Assembly (NCBI RefSeq): GCF_900142735.1
Contig: NZ_FRBY01000003.1
Span: 186,001-250,000, forward strand
Direction: 5' to 3'
From: Flavobacterium saccharophilum
GTDB taxonomy: Bacteria; Bacteroidota; Bacteroidia; Flavobacteriales; Flavobacteriaceae
DNA: 64,000 nucleotides
Under the pieces are notes generated by a model. The model saw nothing but the letters and a program-made list of their open reading frames with translations, was not told the DNA's origin and did not search any database. The position numbers were made by a program, and so were the translations under genes. Below are positions 23,001 to 31,539 of this stretch, one piece after another (within the stretch, counting starts at the first letter, position 1; each line of letters begins with the position of its first letter).

Positions 23001-23520
23001 TCGCAGTTCCACGGATCAAAAAATCTTTACTAATTTTCTCCCCTTTTACATCGCCTGTAGTTGAGACATAAACAGTAATACCCGGAATTCCCAATCCAGC
23101 GGCATCCGTAACTTTACCTGAAATGTTTATTTCACTTTTTTCCTTAAGTTTTGGCAATTCACTAACAACAATTGTATTATTATTGAAGCTATAATTAAAA
23201 TTTCCTTGTGAAAGAGCTTTTTTTAATAAAACATCAGTCTGAATACTTCCTTTCTCAAGATTGACTTTAGGGTAATTTTTGAACTGTTCAACCTGGTAAA
23301 TAAAAATATAGCTGGTTTGACTCATTATCAGATTAAAAATCTCATCGACGCTCATGCTTTTATTTTGGTCTATTTTTATTTTAGCACTTTGTGCTGCAGC
23401 ATTATATGGTAATAACCCAAAAATGGTAATACAAATTAAAAATACAAGATTGCGAAAGGTCTTTATTTTTAAAATTTCATTTCTGCGGTTAAAAAAAACA
23501 CTGGTTAATTTATTTTCCAT
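20062..23520 (-). CDS. SusC/RagA-family TonB-dependent outer-membrane transporter with STN domain
   Basis: A 1152-residue outer-membrane transporter. In order: a signal region ending NAAAQ near 44; an STN domain (about 52-122), the part that signals to FecR; a carboxypeptidase-like beta domain (about 130-215); the plug with VVGYGTTKKKDLTGSVGSV and the SusC line GSINIRGLTD; and a long beta-barrel ending FNYPLAKTITVGLNVTF with the terminal Phe. The STN domain plus the adjoining FecR and ECF sigma genes indicate substrate-induced expression through a trans-envelope signal. It pairs with the SusD gene 11 bases downstream. Confidence 0.96.
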   Translation of the reverse strand: MENKLTSVFFNRRNEILKIKTFRNLVFLICITIFGLLPYNAAAQSAKIKIDQNKSMSVDEIFNLIMSQTSYIFIYQVEQFKNYPKVNLEKGSIQTDVLLKKALSQGNFNYSFNNNTIVVSELPKLKEKSEINISGKVTDAAGLGIPGITVYVSTTGDVKGEKISKDFLIRGTATDFDGSFSLKAETGNFIYAAGMGFEVYTERITGAQKVFNIKLREKASELEQVLVVGYGTTKKKDLTGSVGSVKAEEIAQIKTQSIDQALGGRVSGVYVSALNGRPGSSGSINIRGLTDLRGDNQPLYVVDGVPIQLNPSFEYGGLGSTGQRENPLMAINPNDVERVDILKDASAAAIYGSRASKGVVIITTKHGKKGQKPQFTFTANSTFQNPTRRIDFLSADQFRAFNIDLAQKRIDAGTGSPDDQSIVAGTYYGNANTDWQKEISNQNALWNDYRFSLSGGSDKVTYMTSGNVTDQEGMLIGSKLKRYTFSANVDANVTDHLKIGTSINYNNSINKSSDIQGLLQGDFRPDLPVFDENGEYTTVPALYGVNPTTRNPVGGEGLASNKTLSQNVFGTLYAEIEIIEGLKFKSLLSAASNSDETSQFDPSFSRGAVVNPISGTADAVLSVQHNRGYSTSFSNTLSYIKTFESGHRIDAVAGVSWDQSRIELAQQNYAGFPDDFILTNIGSANRATTFFSEAIENGLNSLFGRVNYSYKDRYLATFTARRDGSTKFGTNNQYGFFPSGALAWNVHNEEFFKNDVMSQLKLRASLGKTGSDNLGSFSYLAYLSSLPGGESVYADINGIAINSLPNLDIRWEETTQLDIAAELGFFNNRLTAEVGYFSKKTSGIILYTPVPAETGTSSYNSNVADVSNKGWEVTVGGDIIRGKDFRWNSSFNISFIKNNVDRLNGGSVFAFGNISAITEGQPIGVIMGYDVLGIAQNQAEIDALNTASPTGTYYQSLNQPGDFIYKDVNGDGKIDTNDIIPLGSPNPTYFGGWNNTISYKNFDFGFNFQYQQGAEKLVTVGNFTNAVSPGINTTTLIYDTWTPENPDAKYARVGAANELYGNSRHIGDASYIRLRSASIGYNFPSQWLKETGISNIRLSLLGNNLFVISNYIGGDPESVFQPRGGSTTDLNRDESFNYPLAKTITVGLNVTF

Positions 23521-23616
23521 AAATTTGGTTGTTCTAATTGGTTATAGCATTAATTGATTAGTCATTATTAAGGGGATAAAGCATTTATACTTTGGTCGGT
23601 CTAAACTTTGTTCCCT

Positions 23617-24804
23617 TTAATTCTTTATTATTATCTTCTTCTCTTTTATTTCATAGGCATTTATAAATTTAGTTTTCTTAATTAGGGTTAGTATTTCTTC
23701 AATATTTTGGTTTTTATTTAACACGCCTTTGAATTCAATATTTTCAAGTCTCTTATCTTGAAATACAACATCTACATCATACCATCTTGAGAGTACCTGC
23801 ATAATTTCTTTTAAAGTTTTGCTCTGAAAAGCAAATAATCCTTTTTTCCATGCTGTTTCAGAATAAACATCAACCTCCGCAATCACTCTGTTTTTATTAC
23901 TTTTATTTAAAATCAGTTGTTGATTCGGTTTTAACATTTCCTTCTTATCCGCAATATCAACTGCAACCTTGCCTTCTACTAGAGTAGTGTAAATTAGATC
24001 TTCATCTTTATATGCTTTTATATTAAATTGAGTACCAATAACCTCGACTTCCTGAAGACCAGTCAGCACTTGAAATTTTGCACCTTTATGGGCAGTACTC
24101 GGTGACACAGTAAAATATGCCTCACCATATACCAATTCTACCTTTCTGGTTTCTCCTTCAACAAATGAAACCGGATATTTAAGCTTAGACTCAGAATTCA
24201 GCCAAACTTGGGTTCCGTCAGCTAATTTTAAAAAAAATTCTCCACCTCTAGGTATACTCAAATAATTGTATACTACTTCGCTTTTTGCTTTGTTCTCCTT
24301 ATTATAAATTAGCTCTTCGCCATTACTAACCAGGTTTTTTGCCGTATATGATTTCCCCTTTTCAAGAACAATCGTTGTACCATCCTCTGTAGTTAATGTA
24401 GCTTTGTCTGTACCGATTTTAATATCATTATTTACAACAATTGTTTGAGGGTTTTTAATTTTTTGCAAGTTATCATCATTGTAAACTGCATTAAAAAAAA
24501 CAAAAAGTAAAATTGACGCCGCCACACTAAACTTGAATACATTACTTCTAAACAATCTAATTACCTTAGACTGCTGAGGCTCTTCATCCTGGATAGCTTC
24601 TAAAATATTGATAAGCATCCTGTGCTTAATAGGATCCTCCGGACCTAATTCGTCAACCCAGTCGTTATCCTGCTTAAAACTATGGTAATAGTTTACAAGC
24701 AGTTTAACCTCTTCCAAAGATATTTTACCATCAAGATATTTTTCAATAAGCTCTTGAAAATCTTGTTTGTTGTAGTTAGTATCCATTGATTTTTGTTTGT
24801 TCAT
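23617..24804 (-). CDS. FecR-family anti-sigma factor
   Basis: A 395-residue single-pass membrane protein. The cytosolic part (about 1-88) has the sigma-binding helices (LIEKYLDGKISLEEVKLLV), followed by one transmembrane segment (about 89-108, FSVAASILLFVFFNAV) and a periplasmic FecR domain. The latter shows SIPRGGEFFLKLADGTQVWLN and the C-terminal DUF4974-like line LKEIMQVLSRWYDVDVVFQ. It receives the signal from the STN domain of the SusC neighbour and controls the ECF sigma factor encoded just upstream. An ATG six codons further in (24786) is an alternative start. Confidence 0.94.
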   Translation of the reverse strand: MNKQKSMDTNYNKQDFQELIEKYLDGKISLEEVKLLVNYYHSFKQDNDWVDELGPEDPIKHRMLINILEAIQDEEPQQSKVIRLFRSNVFKFSVAASILLFVFFNAVYNDDNLQKIKNPQTIVVNNDIKIGTDKATLTTEDGTTIVLEKGKSYTAKNLVSNGEELIYNKENKAKSEVVYNYLSIPRGGEFFLKLADGTQVWLNSESKLKYPVSFVEGETRKVELVYGEAYFTVSPSTAHKGAKFQVLTGLQEVEVIGTQFNIKAYKDEDLIYTTLVEGKVAVDIADKKEMLKPNQQLILNKSNKNRVIAEVDVYSETAWKKGLFAFQSKTLKEIMQVLSRWYDVDVVFQDKRLENIEFKGVLNKNQNIEEILTLIKKTKFINAYEIKEKKIIIKN

Positions 24805-24972
24805 TATAGTGTATATTAGTAGAGTGTAGGTAAAAGAAGGTATCCCCTAAAAAAAGAGATACTTTTTCATATTTCGCAGGTAATTATATATAAAAAAGGT
24901 TAATTATGATGAATTTATTGTAAACAATACGTAAATTCTATAATAATTCAACATTTTAGAATTAACTAGGTT

Positions 24973-25542
24973 TTAACGTATAAAATGAAGTATAATTTCG
25001 ATCGCCATTACATTCCCTAAAGCATCGCGCAATACTTTAAGTGCATTGGTTATGTGATTTTCAACTGTTTTAGTCGAAATACCAAGCTGCTCGGCAATTT
25101 GTTTATGGCTTAATTGTTCATTTCTGCTAAGTTTAAATACCAGTTGGCATTTATCAGGCAAGCTCTCAACCAATAGTTTTACCTGTTCTTCTAATTCTTC
25201 ATGAATCATTCTGGTTTCAGGTGTGGAATATTGAAACCTCCCGTTAATATCATCATACAATTCAACGCGCTCGGGCTTTTCCTTTCTAAATTCGGAAAAA
25301 GCTTTGTAGCGTACGCAAGCATAAAGATAACTATTGAAAGAAACTTTAATTTGTAGTTCCTCTCGCCTATTCCATATCTCTATGAATATATCCTGAATAA
25401 TTTCCTCACATAATTCCCTATCTTTAAGCAAGAGGTATGATGAAGCAAAAAGACGTTTCCAATATGTATCATACAGTATTGTTAGCGCTTTTTTATCGCC
25501 CCCTTTGAGGCGTTGAAGTATTTCGTCGTCTGTAATATTCAT
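24973..25542 (-). CDS. ECF-type RNA polymerase sigma factor
   Basis: A 189-residue sigma-70 factor of the extracytoplasmic-function class. The frame could start at a TTG at 25575, but the ATG at 25542 (MNITDDEILQRLKGGDKKAL) is the normal start. Region 2 is seen in LKDRELCEEIIQDIFIEIWN and SYLYACVRYKAFSEFRKE. Region 4 shows the helix-turn-helix LSHKQIAEQLGISTKTVENH. It should direct transcription of the SusC/SusD operon when released by the FecR protein at 23617-24804, 168 bases downstream. Confidence 0.94.
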   Translation of the reverse strand: MNITDDEILQRLKGGDKKALTILYDTYWKRLFASSYLLLKDRELCEEIIQDIFIEIWNRREELQIKVSFNSYLYACVRYKAFSEFRKEKPERVELYDDINGRFQYSTPETRMIHEELEEQVKLLVESLPDKCQLVFKLSRNEQLSHKQIAEQLGISTKTVENHITNALKVLRDALGNVMAIEIILHFIR

Positions 25543-25575
25543 TCTGTAATACAAATATTTTTGCAATTTAACCAA

Positions 25576-26031
25576 AAGATAACAATTTCAACACTTTTTC
25601 TTCTTTCTACAAATAAATTTCTTGTTTTTTTAAGAATTCTCTATCAATAACACCTCTAAAGAATGTATTATTTCCATTTTCATAAATTAAAAAGAATATT
25701 TTTTTATATACTGTTCATAATCGTTGCTTTAGATTTGGTGTGAAGCAGAGGGTTCTGACTAGGTAAAATCAGAAAAAAACCACTTTAACATTAATATTTA
25801 AAAATTTGATGTTGCGAAACATTCTGAAACAGCAGGTCTACTTTTTTTTAAGTCAACAAAAGTCGATTTAAAATCCATTATCGTTATCAAGGCAGGATAA
25901 AAACTAACTACAATTAGAATTTTATTTTTATTATATTTTAGAGAAAAAAAATGAATTCAAATTACTCTAAAATATATAATTAAGCACTTCACGAAATATC
26001 ATTCAAAACATTTGTTTTAACAAAAACAAAA
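25576..26031. other. Intergenic gap upstream of the ECF sigma gene
   Basis: Very AT-rich with poly-A/T runs; I see no coding frame, RNA gene or repeat. It separates the sigma gene from the convergent-side end of ppdK and should contain the sigma gene's promoter. Confidence 0.45.
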
Positions 26032-26051
26032 CGCTCCTTACCTAAGGAGCG
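26032..26051 (-). terminator. Probable terminator downstream of ppdK
   Basis: CGCTCCTT / AAGGAGCG with a 4-base loop; read on the minus strand it is followed by TTTTGTTTTTGTT. It lies about 265 bases past the ppdK stop; the stretch between (26052-26316) shows nothing else. Confidence 0.65.
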
Positions 26052-26316
26052 CTTGTAATTTACTTATTTATAACAACTTGTAAAATTAAGTGATAGATTA
26101 AAAAAATACTTTCTAAATACATTAATCAATCATATAATACAGAGAATGGTAGAACATTGATTGTCCGTACTTTTTACTTTTTCATTATGATCTTAAATTG
26201 ACTTTACAAGCCAAATACTAACCAGCAGCACCAGCAGACATAAATATTGCTTCACCAGCAGAAATTAGCCTATTTGGGCACAAAATAATCGTCTAGAAAC
26301 TGCCCTAAATAATTAA

Positions 26317-29097
26317 TCATATTTCTAAGAGCTCAGGCTGACTGTTGAATGATTCTGATTCTATCTGTTTATGATTTTTAATTGCTGCCTGAGCTGCGGC
26401 AAGTCGAGCAATTGGAACTCGAAAAGGAGAACAGCTCACATAATCGATACCGATACTATGGCAGAATTCTATAGAGGATGGATCTCCCCCATGTTCTCCA
26501 CAGATTCCTAATTTAAGATCAGGTCTTTCAGACAAGCCTTTAGCAGCAGCCATTTTCATAAGTTGCCCTACACCTTTTTGATCCAGCACCTGAAAAGGAT
26601 CATTTTCTAAAATACCATTTTCAAGATAGAACGGAAGAAATTTACCAGTGTCATCTCTTGAATAACCAAAAGTCATCTGTGTAAGATCATTTGTCCCGAA
26701 AGAGAAAAATTCAGCGCTACGAGCAATTTTATCGGCAACAAGAGCGGCACGAGGAACTTCTATCATCGTTCCCACTTTATAATCTATGCGCTGGCCATAT
26801 TCACGAAAAACCTGCTCTGCTGTTTTATTTACAATCTTTTTTTGCATTTCCATTTCGGCAGGAGTTCCTGTCAAAGGAATCATAATTTCCGGGAAAGTCT
26901 TTATAGCTGCTTTTTTCAGATTCAGAGCCGCTTCTATAATTGCCCTTGTCTGCATTTCTGAAATTTCTGGATAGGTATTGCCTAAACGGCATCCTCTGTG
27001 CCCCAACATTGGGTTAGACTCATGCATAGTTCTTATTTTTTCCTGCAACACTGCAACCGAAATATCCATCTCTTCTGCCATTTCTTTTTGGCTTGCTTCT
27101 TCATGAGGAACAAATTCATGCAAAGGGGGATCTAATAAGCGAATAGTAACCGGTAGCCCTTCCATAGCCCAAAGAATTCCTTCTAAATCCTGACGTTGCA
27201 TCGGAAGCAGTTTAGCAAGCGCTGCATTGCGTCCAACTTTATCTTCTGCTAAAATCATCTCACGTACAGCTTTTATTTTATCTCCTTCAAAAAACATATG
27301 TTCCGTGCGGCACAATCCAATTCCCTGCGCTCCAAAACGTCTTGCTGCTTCTGCATCCTGAGGTGTATCAGCATTGGTGCGAACTTTCATTGTAGCATGA
27401 TTATCGGTCATATTCATCAATGCATCAAAGTCGCCGCTTAACGTTGCCGCAGTTGTTGTAATCTGTCCTTTATAAATTTTTCCGGTAGAACCGTCAAGAG
27501 AAATCCAGTCCCCTTCCTTAAGTTCAATATCACCGCATTTCAGAGTACGTGTCTTATAATTAATTCTAAAACTTTCTGCTCCTGACACGCAGCATTTTCC
27601 CATCCCTCTGGCTACAACCGCAGCATGTGATGTCATTCCGCCTCGAGCCGTAAGAATGCCTTGTGCAGCTACCATTCCTTTTAAATCTTCCGGTGAGGTT
27701 TCTAATCTTACCAAAACAACCGTTTTTCCTTCCTCTGCCCATTTAACAGCATCTTCGGCAAAAAACACAATCTGACCAGAAGCTGCACCGGGTGAAGCTG
27801 GAAGTCCCTGTCCTAAAACAACAGCTTTTTCCAGATTATTTTTTTCAAAAACAGGATGTAATAATTCGTCTAGTCGCTCTGGCTGTACTCTCAACAAAGC
27901 TTCTTTTTCAGTCAAAATTCCTTCTTCAAACATTTCTACAGACATTTTAACCATTGCCGCTCCGGTGCGTTTTCCATTTCTGGTCTGTAACATCCATAAC
28001 TGACCTTCCTGAATTGTAAACTCAATATCCTGCATATCTCTATAATGCTCTTCAAGTCTTAATCCAATATCCTGAAGTTCCTTAAAAATTTTAGGCATGG
28101 TTTCTTCTAATGAAGGAAATTTTTCAAAACGCTCATCCTCTGAAACTCCAGCTGAAGTCGCCCATCTTTTGGAACCTTCCAATGAAATTTGCTGAGGCGT
28201 GCGGATACCGGCCACCACATCTTCACCTTGTGCATTGATTAAATATTCACCATTGAAAATATTCTCACCTGTACTGGCATCACGGGTAAAAGCTACTCCT
28301 GTTGCTGAATTTATTCCCATATTACCAAATACCATTGCCTGAACATTTACAGCTGTTCCCCAATCTTCCGGAATATTATTTAACTGACGATAATAAACAG
28401 CTCTTTCATTCATCCAGCTATCAAAAACTGCTGTAATTGCTCCCCACAACTGCTCCCAAGGATCTGAAGGAAAATCTGTTCCTGAAACCTTTTTAACCAT
28501 AGATTTAAAAAGATAAACTATTTCTTTTAAATCCTCGGCTGTGAATTCATTATCCAGTTTTATGTTTTTTACTTTTTTTAATTCCTCAATAATTTCTTCA
28601 AACGGATTTTTAGCTTCTCTGTTTAAAGGCTTAATGTGTAAAACGACTTCACTGTACATTTGAATAAATCTTCGGTAAGAATCCCAAACAAAACGAGGAT
28701 TTCCTGTCTTGTTTGCTAATCCCTCTGCCGATTTATCGTTCAATCCTAAATTTAATATCGTGTCCATCATTCCGGGCATAGAAGCCCTTGAACCAGAACG
28801 AACAGAAACCAGAAGTGGTTCTGTATTACTGCCAAATAAGTTTCCCATTTGGCTTTCCATTTCTGTGATAGCCGTTTGTACTTCATCTTTAATTCTGTTT
28901 AGAACTATTGAACGCCCACCGGCAGAATAGAGTGCGCACATTTCGGTACTTATTGTAAATCCCGGAGGAACCGGCATTCCCAAAAGATTCATCTCACATA
29001 AATTTGCTCCTTTGCCTCCAAGAAGATCTTTCATCTGGGCATTCCCTTGCGCTTTTTTACTCCCAAAAGTGTATACTGTTTTTTTTGTGTCAGTCAT
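26317..29097 (-). CDS. ppdK: Pyruvate, phosphate dikinase
   Basis: A 926-residue cytosolic enzyme interconverting pyruvate, ATP and phosphate with phosphoenolpyruvate, AMP and pyrophosphate. The N-terminal ATP-binding domain starts KDLLGGKGANLCEMN and contains SVRSGSRASMPGMMDT. The swivelling phosphohistidine domain has GGMTSHAAVVARGMGKCCVSG with the catalytic His. The C-terminal PEP-binding barrel has GLCRTEHMFF, FGTNDLTQMTFGYSRDD and GICGEHGGDP with the catalytic Cys. Full length for the family. It lies just upstream of a hairpin and a decayed biotin-carboxylase start, and next to amino acid catabolism genes, so a gluconeogenic role during growth on amino acids is plausible. Confidence 0.97.
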   Translation of the reverse strand: MTDTKKTVYTFGSKKAQGNAQMKDLLGGKGANLCEMNLLGMPVPPGFTISTEMCALYSAGGRSIVLNRIKDEVQTAITEMESQMGNLFGSNTEPLLVSVRSGSRASMPGMMDTILNLGLNDKSAEGLANKTGNPRFVWDSYRRFIQMYSEVVLHIKPLNREAKNPFEEIIEELKKVKNIKLDNEFTAEDLKEIVYLFKSMVKKVSGTDFPSDPWEQLWGAITAVFDSWMNERAVYYRQLNNIPEDWGTAVNVQAMVFGNMGINSATGVAFTRDASTGENIFNGEYLINAQGEDVVAGIRTPQQISLEGSKRWATSAGVSEDERFEKFPSLEETMPKIFKELQDIGLRLEEHYRDMQDIEFTIQEGQLWMLQTRNGKRTGAAMVKMSVEMFEEGILTEKEALLRVQPERLDELLHPVFEKNNLEKAVVLGQGLPASPGAASGQIVFFAEDAVKWAEEGKTVVLVRLETSPEDLKGMVAAQGILTARGGMTSHAAVVARGMGKCCVSGAESFRINYKTRTLKCGDIELKEGDWISLDGSTGKIYKGQITTTAATLSGDFDALMNMTDNHATMKVRTNADTPQDAEAARRFGAQGIGLCRTEHMFFEGDKIKAVREMILAEDKVGRNAALAKLLPMQRQDLEGILWAMEGLPVTIRLLDPPLHEFVPHEEASQKEMAEEMDISVAVLQEKIRTMHESNPMLGHRGCRLGNTYPEISEMQTRAIIEAALNLKKAAIKTFPEIMIPLTGTPAEMEMQKKIVNKTAEQVFREYGQRIDYKVGTMIEVPRAALVADKIARSAEFFSFGTNDLTQMTFGYSRDDTGKFLPFYLENGILENDPFQVLDQKGVGQLMKMAAAKGLSERPDLKLGICGEHGGDPSSIEFCHSIGIDYVSCSPFRVPIARLAAAQAAIKNHKQIESESFNSQPELLEI

Positions 29098-29170
29098 TGT
29101 TTAAGTTATTTAGTGTGCTGATTTTTAAAATGATTTAAGAGTCACGAAATCGATATAGTTAAATAGGTTA

Positions 29171-29200
29171 AAAAAAATATGAATTACTTCATATTTTTTT
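29171..29200. terminator. AT-rich perfect hairpin between ppdK and the upstream remnant
   Basis: A 13-bp perfect stem (AAAAAAATATGAA / TTCATATTTTTTT) with a 4-base loop and T-runs on both strands. It can act as a terminator in either direction, isolating ppdK from whatever lies upstream. Confidence 0.5.
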
Positions 29201-29246
29201 TATGCGTTTTCTAATTAAGAAATGCCTTAACTATAATTTCGTTTTT

Positions 29247-29432
29247 TCAAAAGTTCCGATACTTCCATAGAAATAACAGTTCTCTTACAAAGTGTAAAAT
29301 CATTGATAAAATTCGCTGCACCAATAGCTCTTTGACTACTACAGTTTTTTTTACAAATTCCGTTTCTGTACGGAATCTTCCCAGTGCAATCTCTCCTCTA
29401 TTTGCAACTGGCATTTTAGAAATTATTCTCAT
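29247..29432 (-). pseudogene. Remnant of a biotin carboxylase / pyruvate carboxylase 5' end
   Basis: A 61-codon frame whose first half (KMPVANRGEIALGRFRTETE then FVKKTVVV) resembles the conserved N-terminus of biotin carboxylase domains (K-ILVANRGEIALR-x-RT...-KTVAVYS). The rest no longer resembles the family and ends at a stop, and the roughly 400 further residues of such a domain are absent. I therefore read it as the leftover start of a deleted gene. Pyruvate carboxylase would fit beside ppdK. The match is short; chance resemblance cannot be excluded. It fills part of the 544-base gap 29098-29641, which otherwise shows only a hairpin. Confidence 0.45.
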
Positions 29433-29641
29433 CGTAATAATTTAAATAAAATATTAAACAAATTTTATAGTACTGAATGCAATGTAGCTTCTAAACGCTT
29501 TATTCTTAATAAGCAAAAAATTTTGTCAGGCTCACTTTCCGATAAATTTTATTGCTATAAACAAAACATTATCCGCAACTCATTCAATATGTATCTTTTC
29601 CAAAATTAGTAATTCTTATTTATAATACTAATTAAATAGCT

Positions 29642-31162
29642 TTAAGCAGTGAACCAATTTTTAATAATATCTTTTTCAACTGACTCACCTGCCAGATGAA
29701 TAAAGTCGTTCTTTTTATTATCATAACAATAAGCAGTCTGCCAGTGCTCAGTATTTTGTGCAACAAGCGCAATAGCATCACATATATACTCAATCTCTTT
29801 ATTAGTCATAGTTGGATGAATTGACATTCTGATCCAGCCTGGACGCTCAGCCAGACATCCGCCTAATATCTTCTGCTCGATTGATTTTGACAGTGACACA
29901 TCTACATTCAATAAATAATGTCCGTATGTACCTGCGCAAGAACAGCCGCCTCTAGTCTGGATTCCAAAACGATCATTTAACAACCTTACAATCAAATTAT
30001 AATGCAGATTTTCAATATAAAAAGAAAATACTCCAAGACGATCTGTGTTTTTTGGTGCCAGTATCTGTAGGTTTTCTATTTTGGAGAGCCTTTCAAAAAT
30101 AATTGAATTAAGTTCATGCTCTCTTTCCAAAATATTCTTCGTTCCCATCTGCTCTTTCAGTCTAATGGCCATAGCTGTTCTAATAGTCTGAAGAAACCCT
30201 GGCGTACCGCCGTCTTCTCTGGTTTCTATGTCATCAATATAATCGCGATCTCCCCACGGATTGGTATACGATACAGTTCCTCCTCCCGGATTGTCAGGAA
30301 CCAGATTTTTATACAGCTTTTTATTAAAAATCAATACGCCGCAGGAACCTGGTCCCCCAAGGAATTTATGAGGTGAAAAAGTAATGGCATCTAAATACTC
30401 TTCTTCTTTTCCAGGGTGCATATCGATATCTGTGTAAGGCGCTGAACAGGCAAAATCTACAAAACAAAGCCCACCATGTTTGTGCATTATTCCTGCTATA
30501 GCATGATAATTGGTTCGTATACCTGTTACATTAGAACAACCCGTTATCGCCGCTATCTTTATAGGTGTATCTTTATAATTCTTAAGCAAATCTTCAAGGC
30601 CAGTCAACGAAGGCAAACCATCTAAATCAGCCGGAATAACCTCTACTCTTGCAATAGTTTCAAGCCATGATGTCTGATTGGAATGATGTTCCATGTGCGA
30701 AACAAAAATAATAGGTCTTAACTCCTCAGGAACAGTAGTATGCTTTCTTAAGTTTTCATTGACTTTTAGTCCTAAAATACGCTGAAATTTATTAATCGCG
30801 CCGGTCATTCCTGTTCCTTCCGTAATCAATATATCATCTGCCGATGCATTTACGTGGTCTTTGATAATTTGTCTCGCATCATGATAAGCATGCGTCATTA
30901 CAGAGCCGGTAACAGCTGTTTCTGTATGGGTATTTGCCACGTAGGGTCCAACTTCATTGAGCAGCTTTTCTTCAATTGGTCTGTATAATCTCCCGCTGGC
31001 GGTCCAATCTGCATAAATAATTTTCTGAATCCCGTAGGGAGATTCAAAACTTTGTTCTGTTCCAACAATTCCATTGCGAAATGCGCTGAAATAAGATTCC
31101 AGGTTCACTATTCTCTCGGAGAATCCTGAATTATCTGTTGTATCGATATCTTTTAATTTCAT
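29642..31162 (-). CDS. Class V aminotransferase, cysteine-desulfurase-like (copy B)
   Basis: A 506-residue PLP enzyme, paralogue of the one at 9266-10792 over the full length. The cofactor lysine is Lys266 in SPHKFLGGPGS; HMEHHSNQ lies near 157-164. The late loop reads RGGCSCAGTYGH (Cys407 and Cys409), so it has two cysteines where the paralogue has one, in the region where desulfurases hold their sulfur-accepting Cys. Cytosolic. The reaction is not known to me. It sits between ppdK and pruA on the same strand, in separate transcripts judging by gaps of about 380-540 bases and a terminator after pruA. Confidence 0.8.
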   Translation of the reverse strand: MKLKDIDTTDNSGFSERIVNLESYFSAFRNGIVGTEQSFESPYGIQKIIYADWTASGRLYRPIEEKLLNEVGPYVANTHTETAVTGSVMTHAYHDARQIIKDHVNASADDILITEGTGMTGAINKFQRILGLKVNENLRKHTTVPEELRPIIFVSHMEHHSNQTSWLETIARVEVIPADLDGLPSLTGLEDLLKNYKDTPIKIAAITGCSNVTGIRTNYHAIAGIMHKHGGLCFVDFACSAPYTDIDMHPGKEEEYLDAITFSPHKFLGGPGSCGVLIFNKKLYKNLVPDNPGGGTVSYTNPWGDRDYIDDIETREDGGTPGFLQTIRTAMAIRLKEQMGTKNILEREHELNSIIFERLSKIENLQILAPKNTDRLGVFSFYIENLHYNLIVRLLNDRFGIQTRGGCSCAGTYGHYLLNVDVSLSKSIEQKILGGCLAERPGWIRMSIHPTMTNKEIEYICDAIALVAQNTEHWQTAYCYDNKKNDFIHLAGESVEKDIIKNWFTA

Positions 31163-31450
31163 TTACTTCGTCCTGTGTTTTTCTTATTTTTTAAAATTTC
31201 AAATTAATATAGATCAGTATCTTTAATTTTAAAATCAAATAATTTATAATTCAATATGACATAATTATTAAAGTGCGAATGTAAAATATCACATTCATAC
31301 ACTGTGTGTTTTTTGTCACAGTTCTACAAATATTATTCTCCTATATTTCAACCACTTAAAGACAAAATAATTATAGTACTATTACTATAATAATTAATTT
31401 TTTTTTCAATTCTTTATTCAACTATTTTTTGGCAGAAAGTTATCATTAAA
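31163..31450. other. Intergenic gap upstream of aminotransferase B
   Basis: AT-rich, no coding frame, RNA gene or repeat seen; presumably contains the promoter of the aminotransferase. The remaining bases up to 31539 hold the pruA terminator. Confidence 0.4.
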
Positions 31451-31489
31451 AAAAATTCCCAAGAATTAAAAATAATATGATTCTTGGGG
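31451..31489 (-). terminator. Terminator after pruA
   Basis: CCCAAGAAT (31458-31466) pairs with ATTCTTGGG (31480-31488); on the minus strand a run of eight T follows. It lies about 50 bases past the pruA stop. Confidence 0.8.
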
Positions 31490-31539
31490 TTTTCTTATTA
31501 GTTTTACCACTATTATATAAGGTAGTACTAAGAAAAGTG

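Noticed and set aside
29250..29410. An overlapping minus-strand reading with no start, Cys-rich at first and ending in SMEVSELLKKRNYS, in the remnant region
   Set aside because: It has no plausible start codon, and the frame with the carboxylase-like start overlaps it; too little to call a gene.
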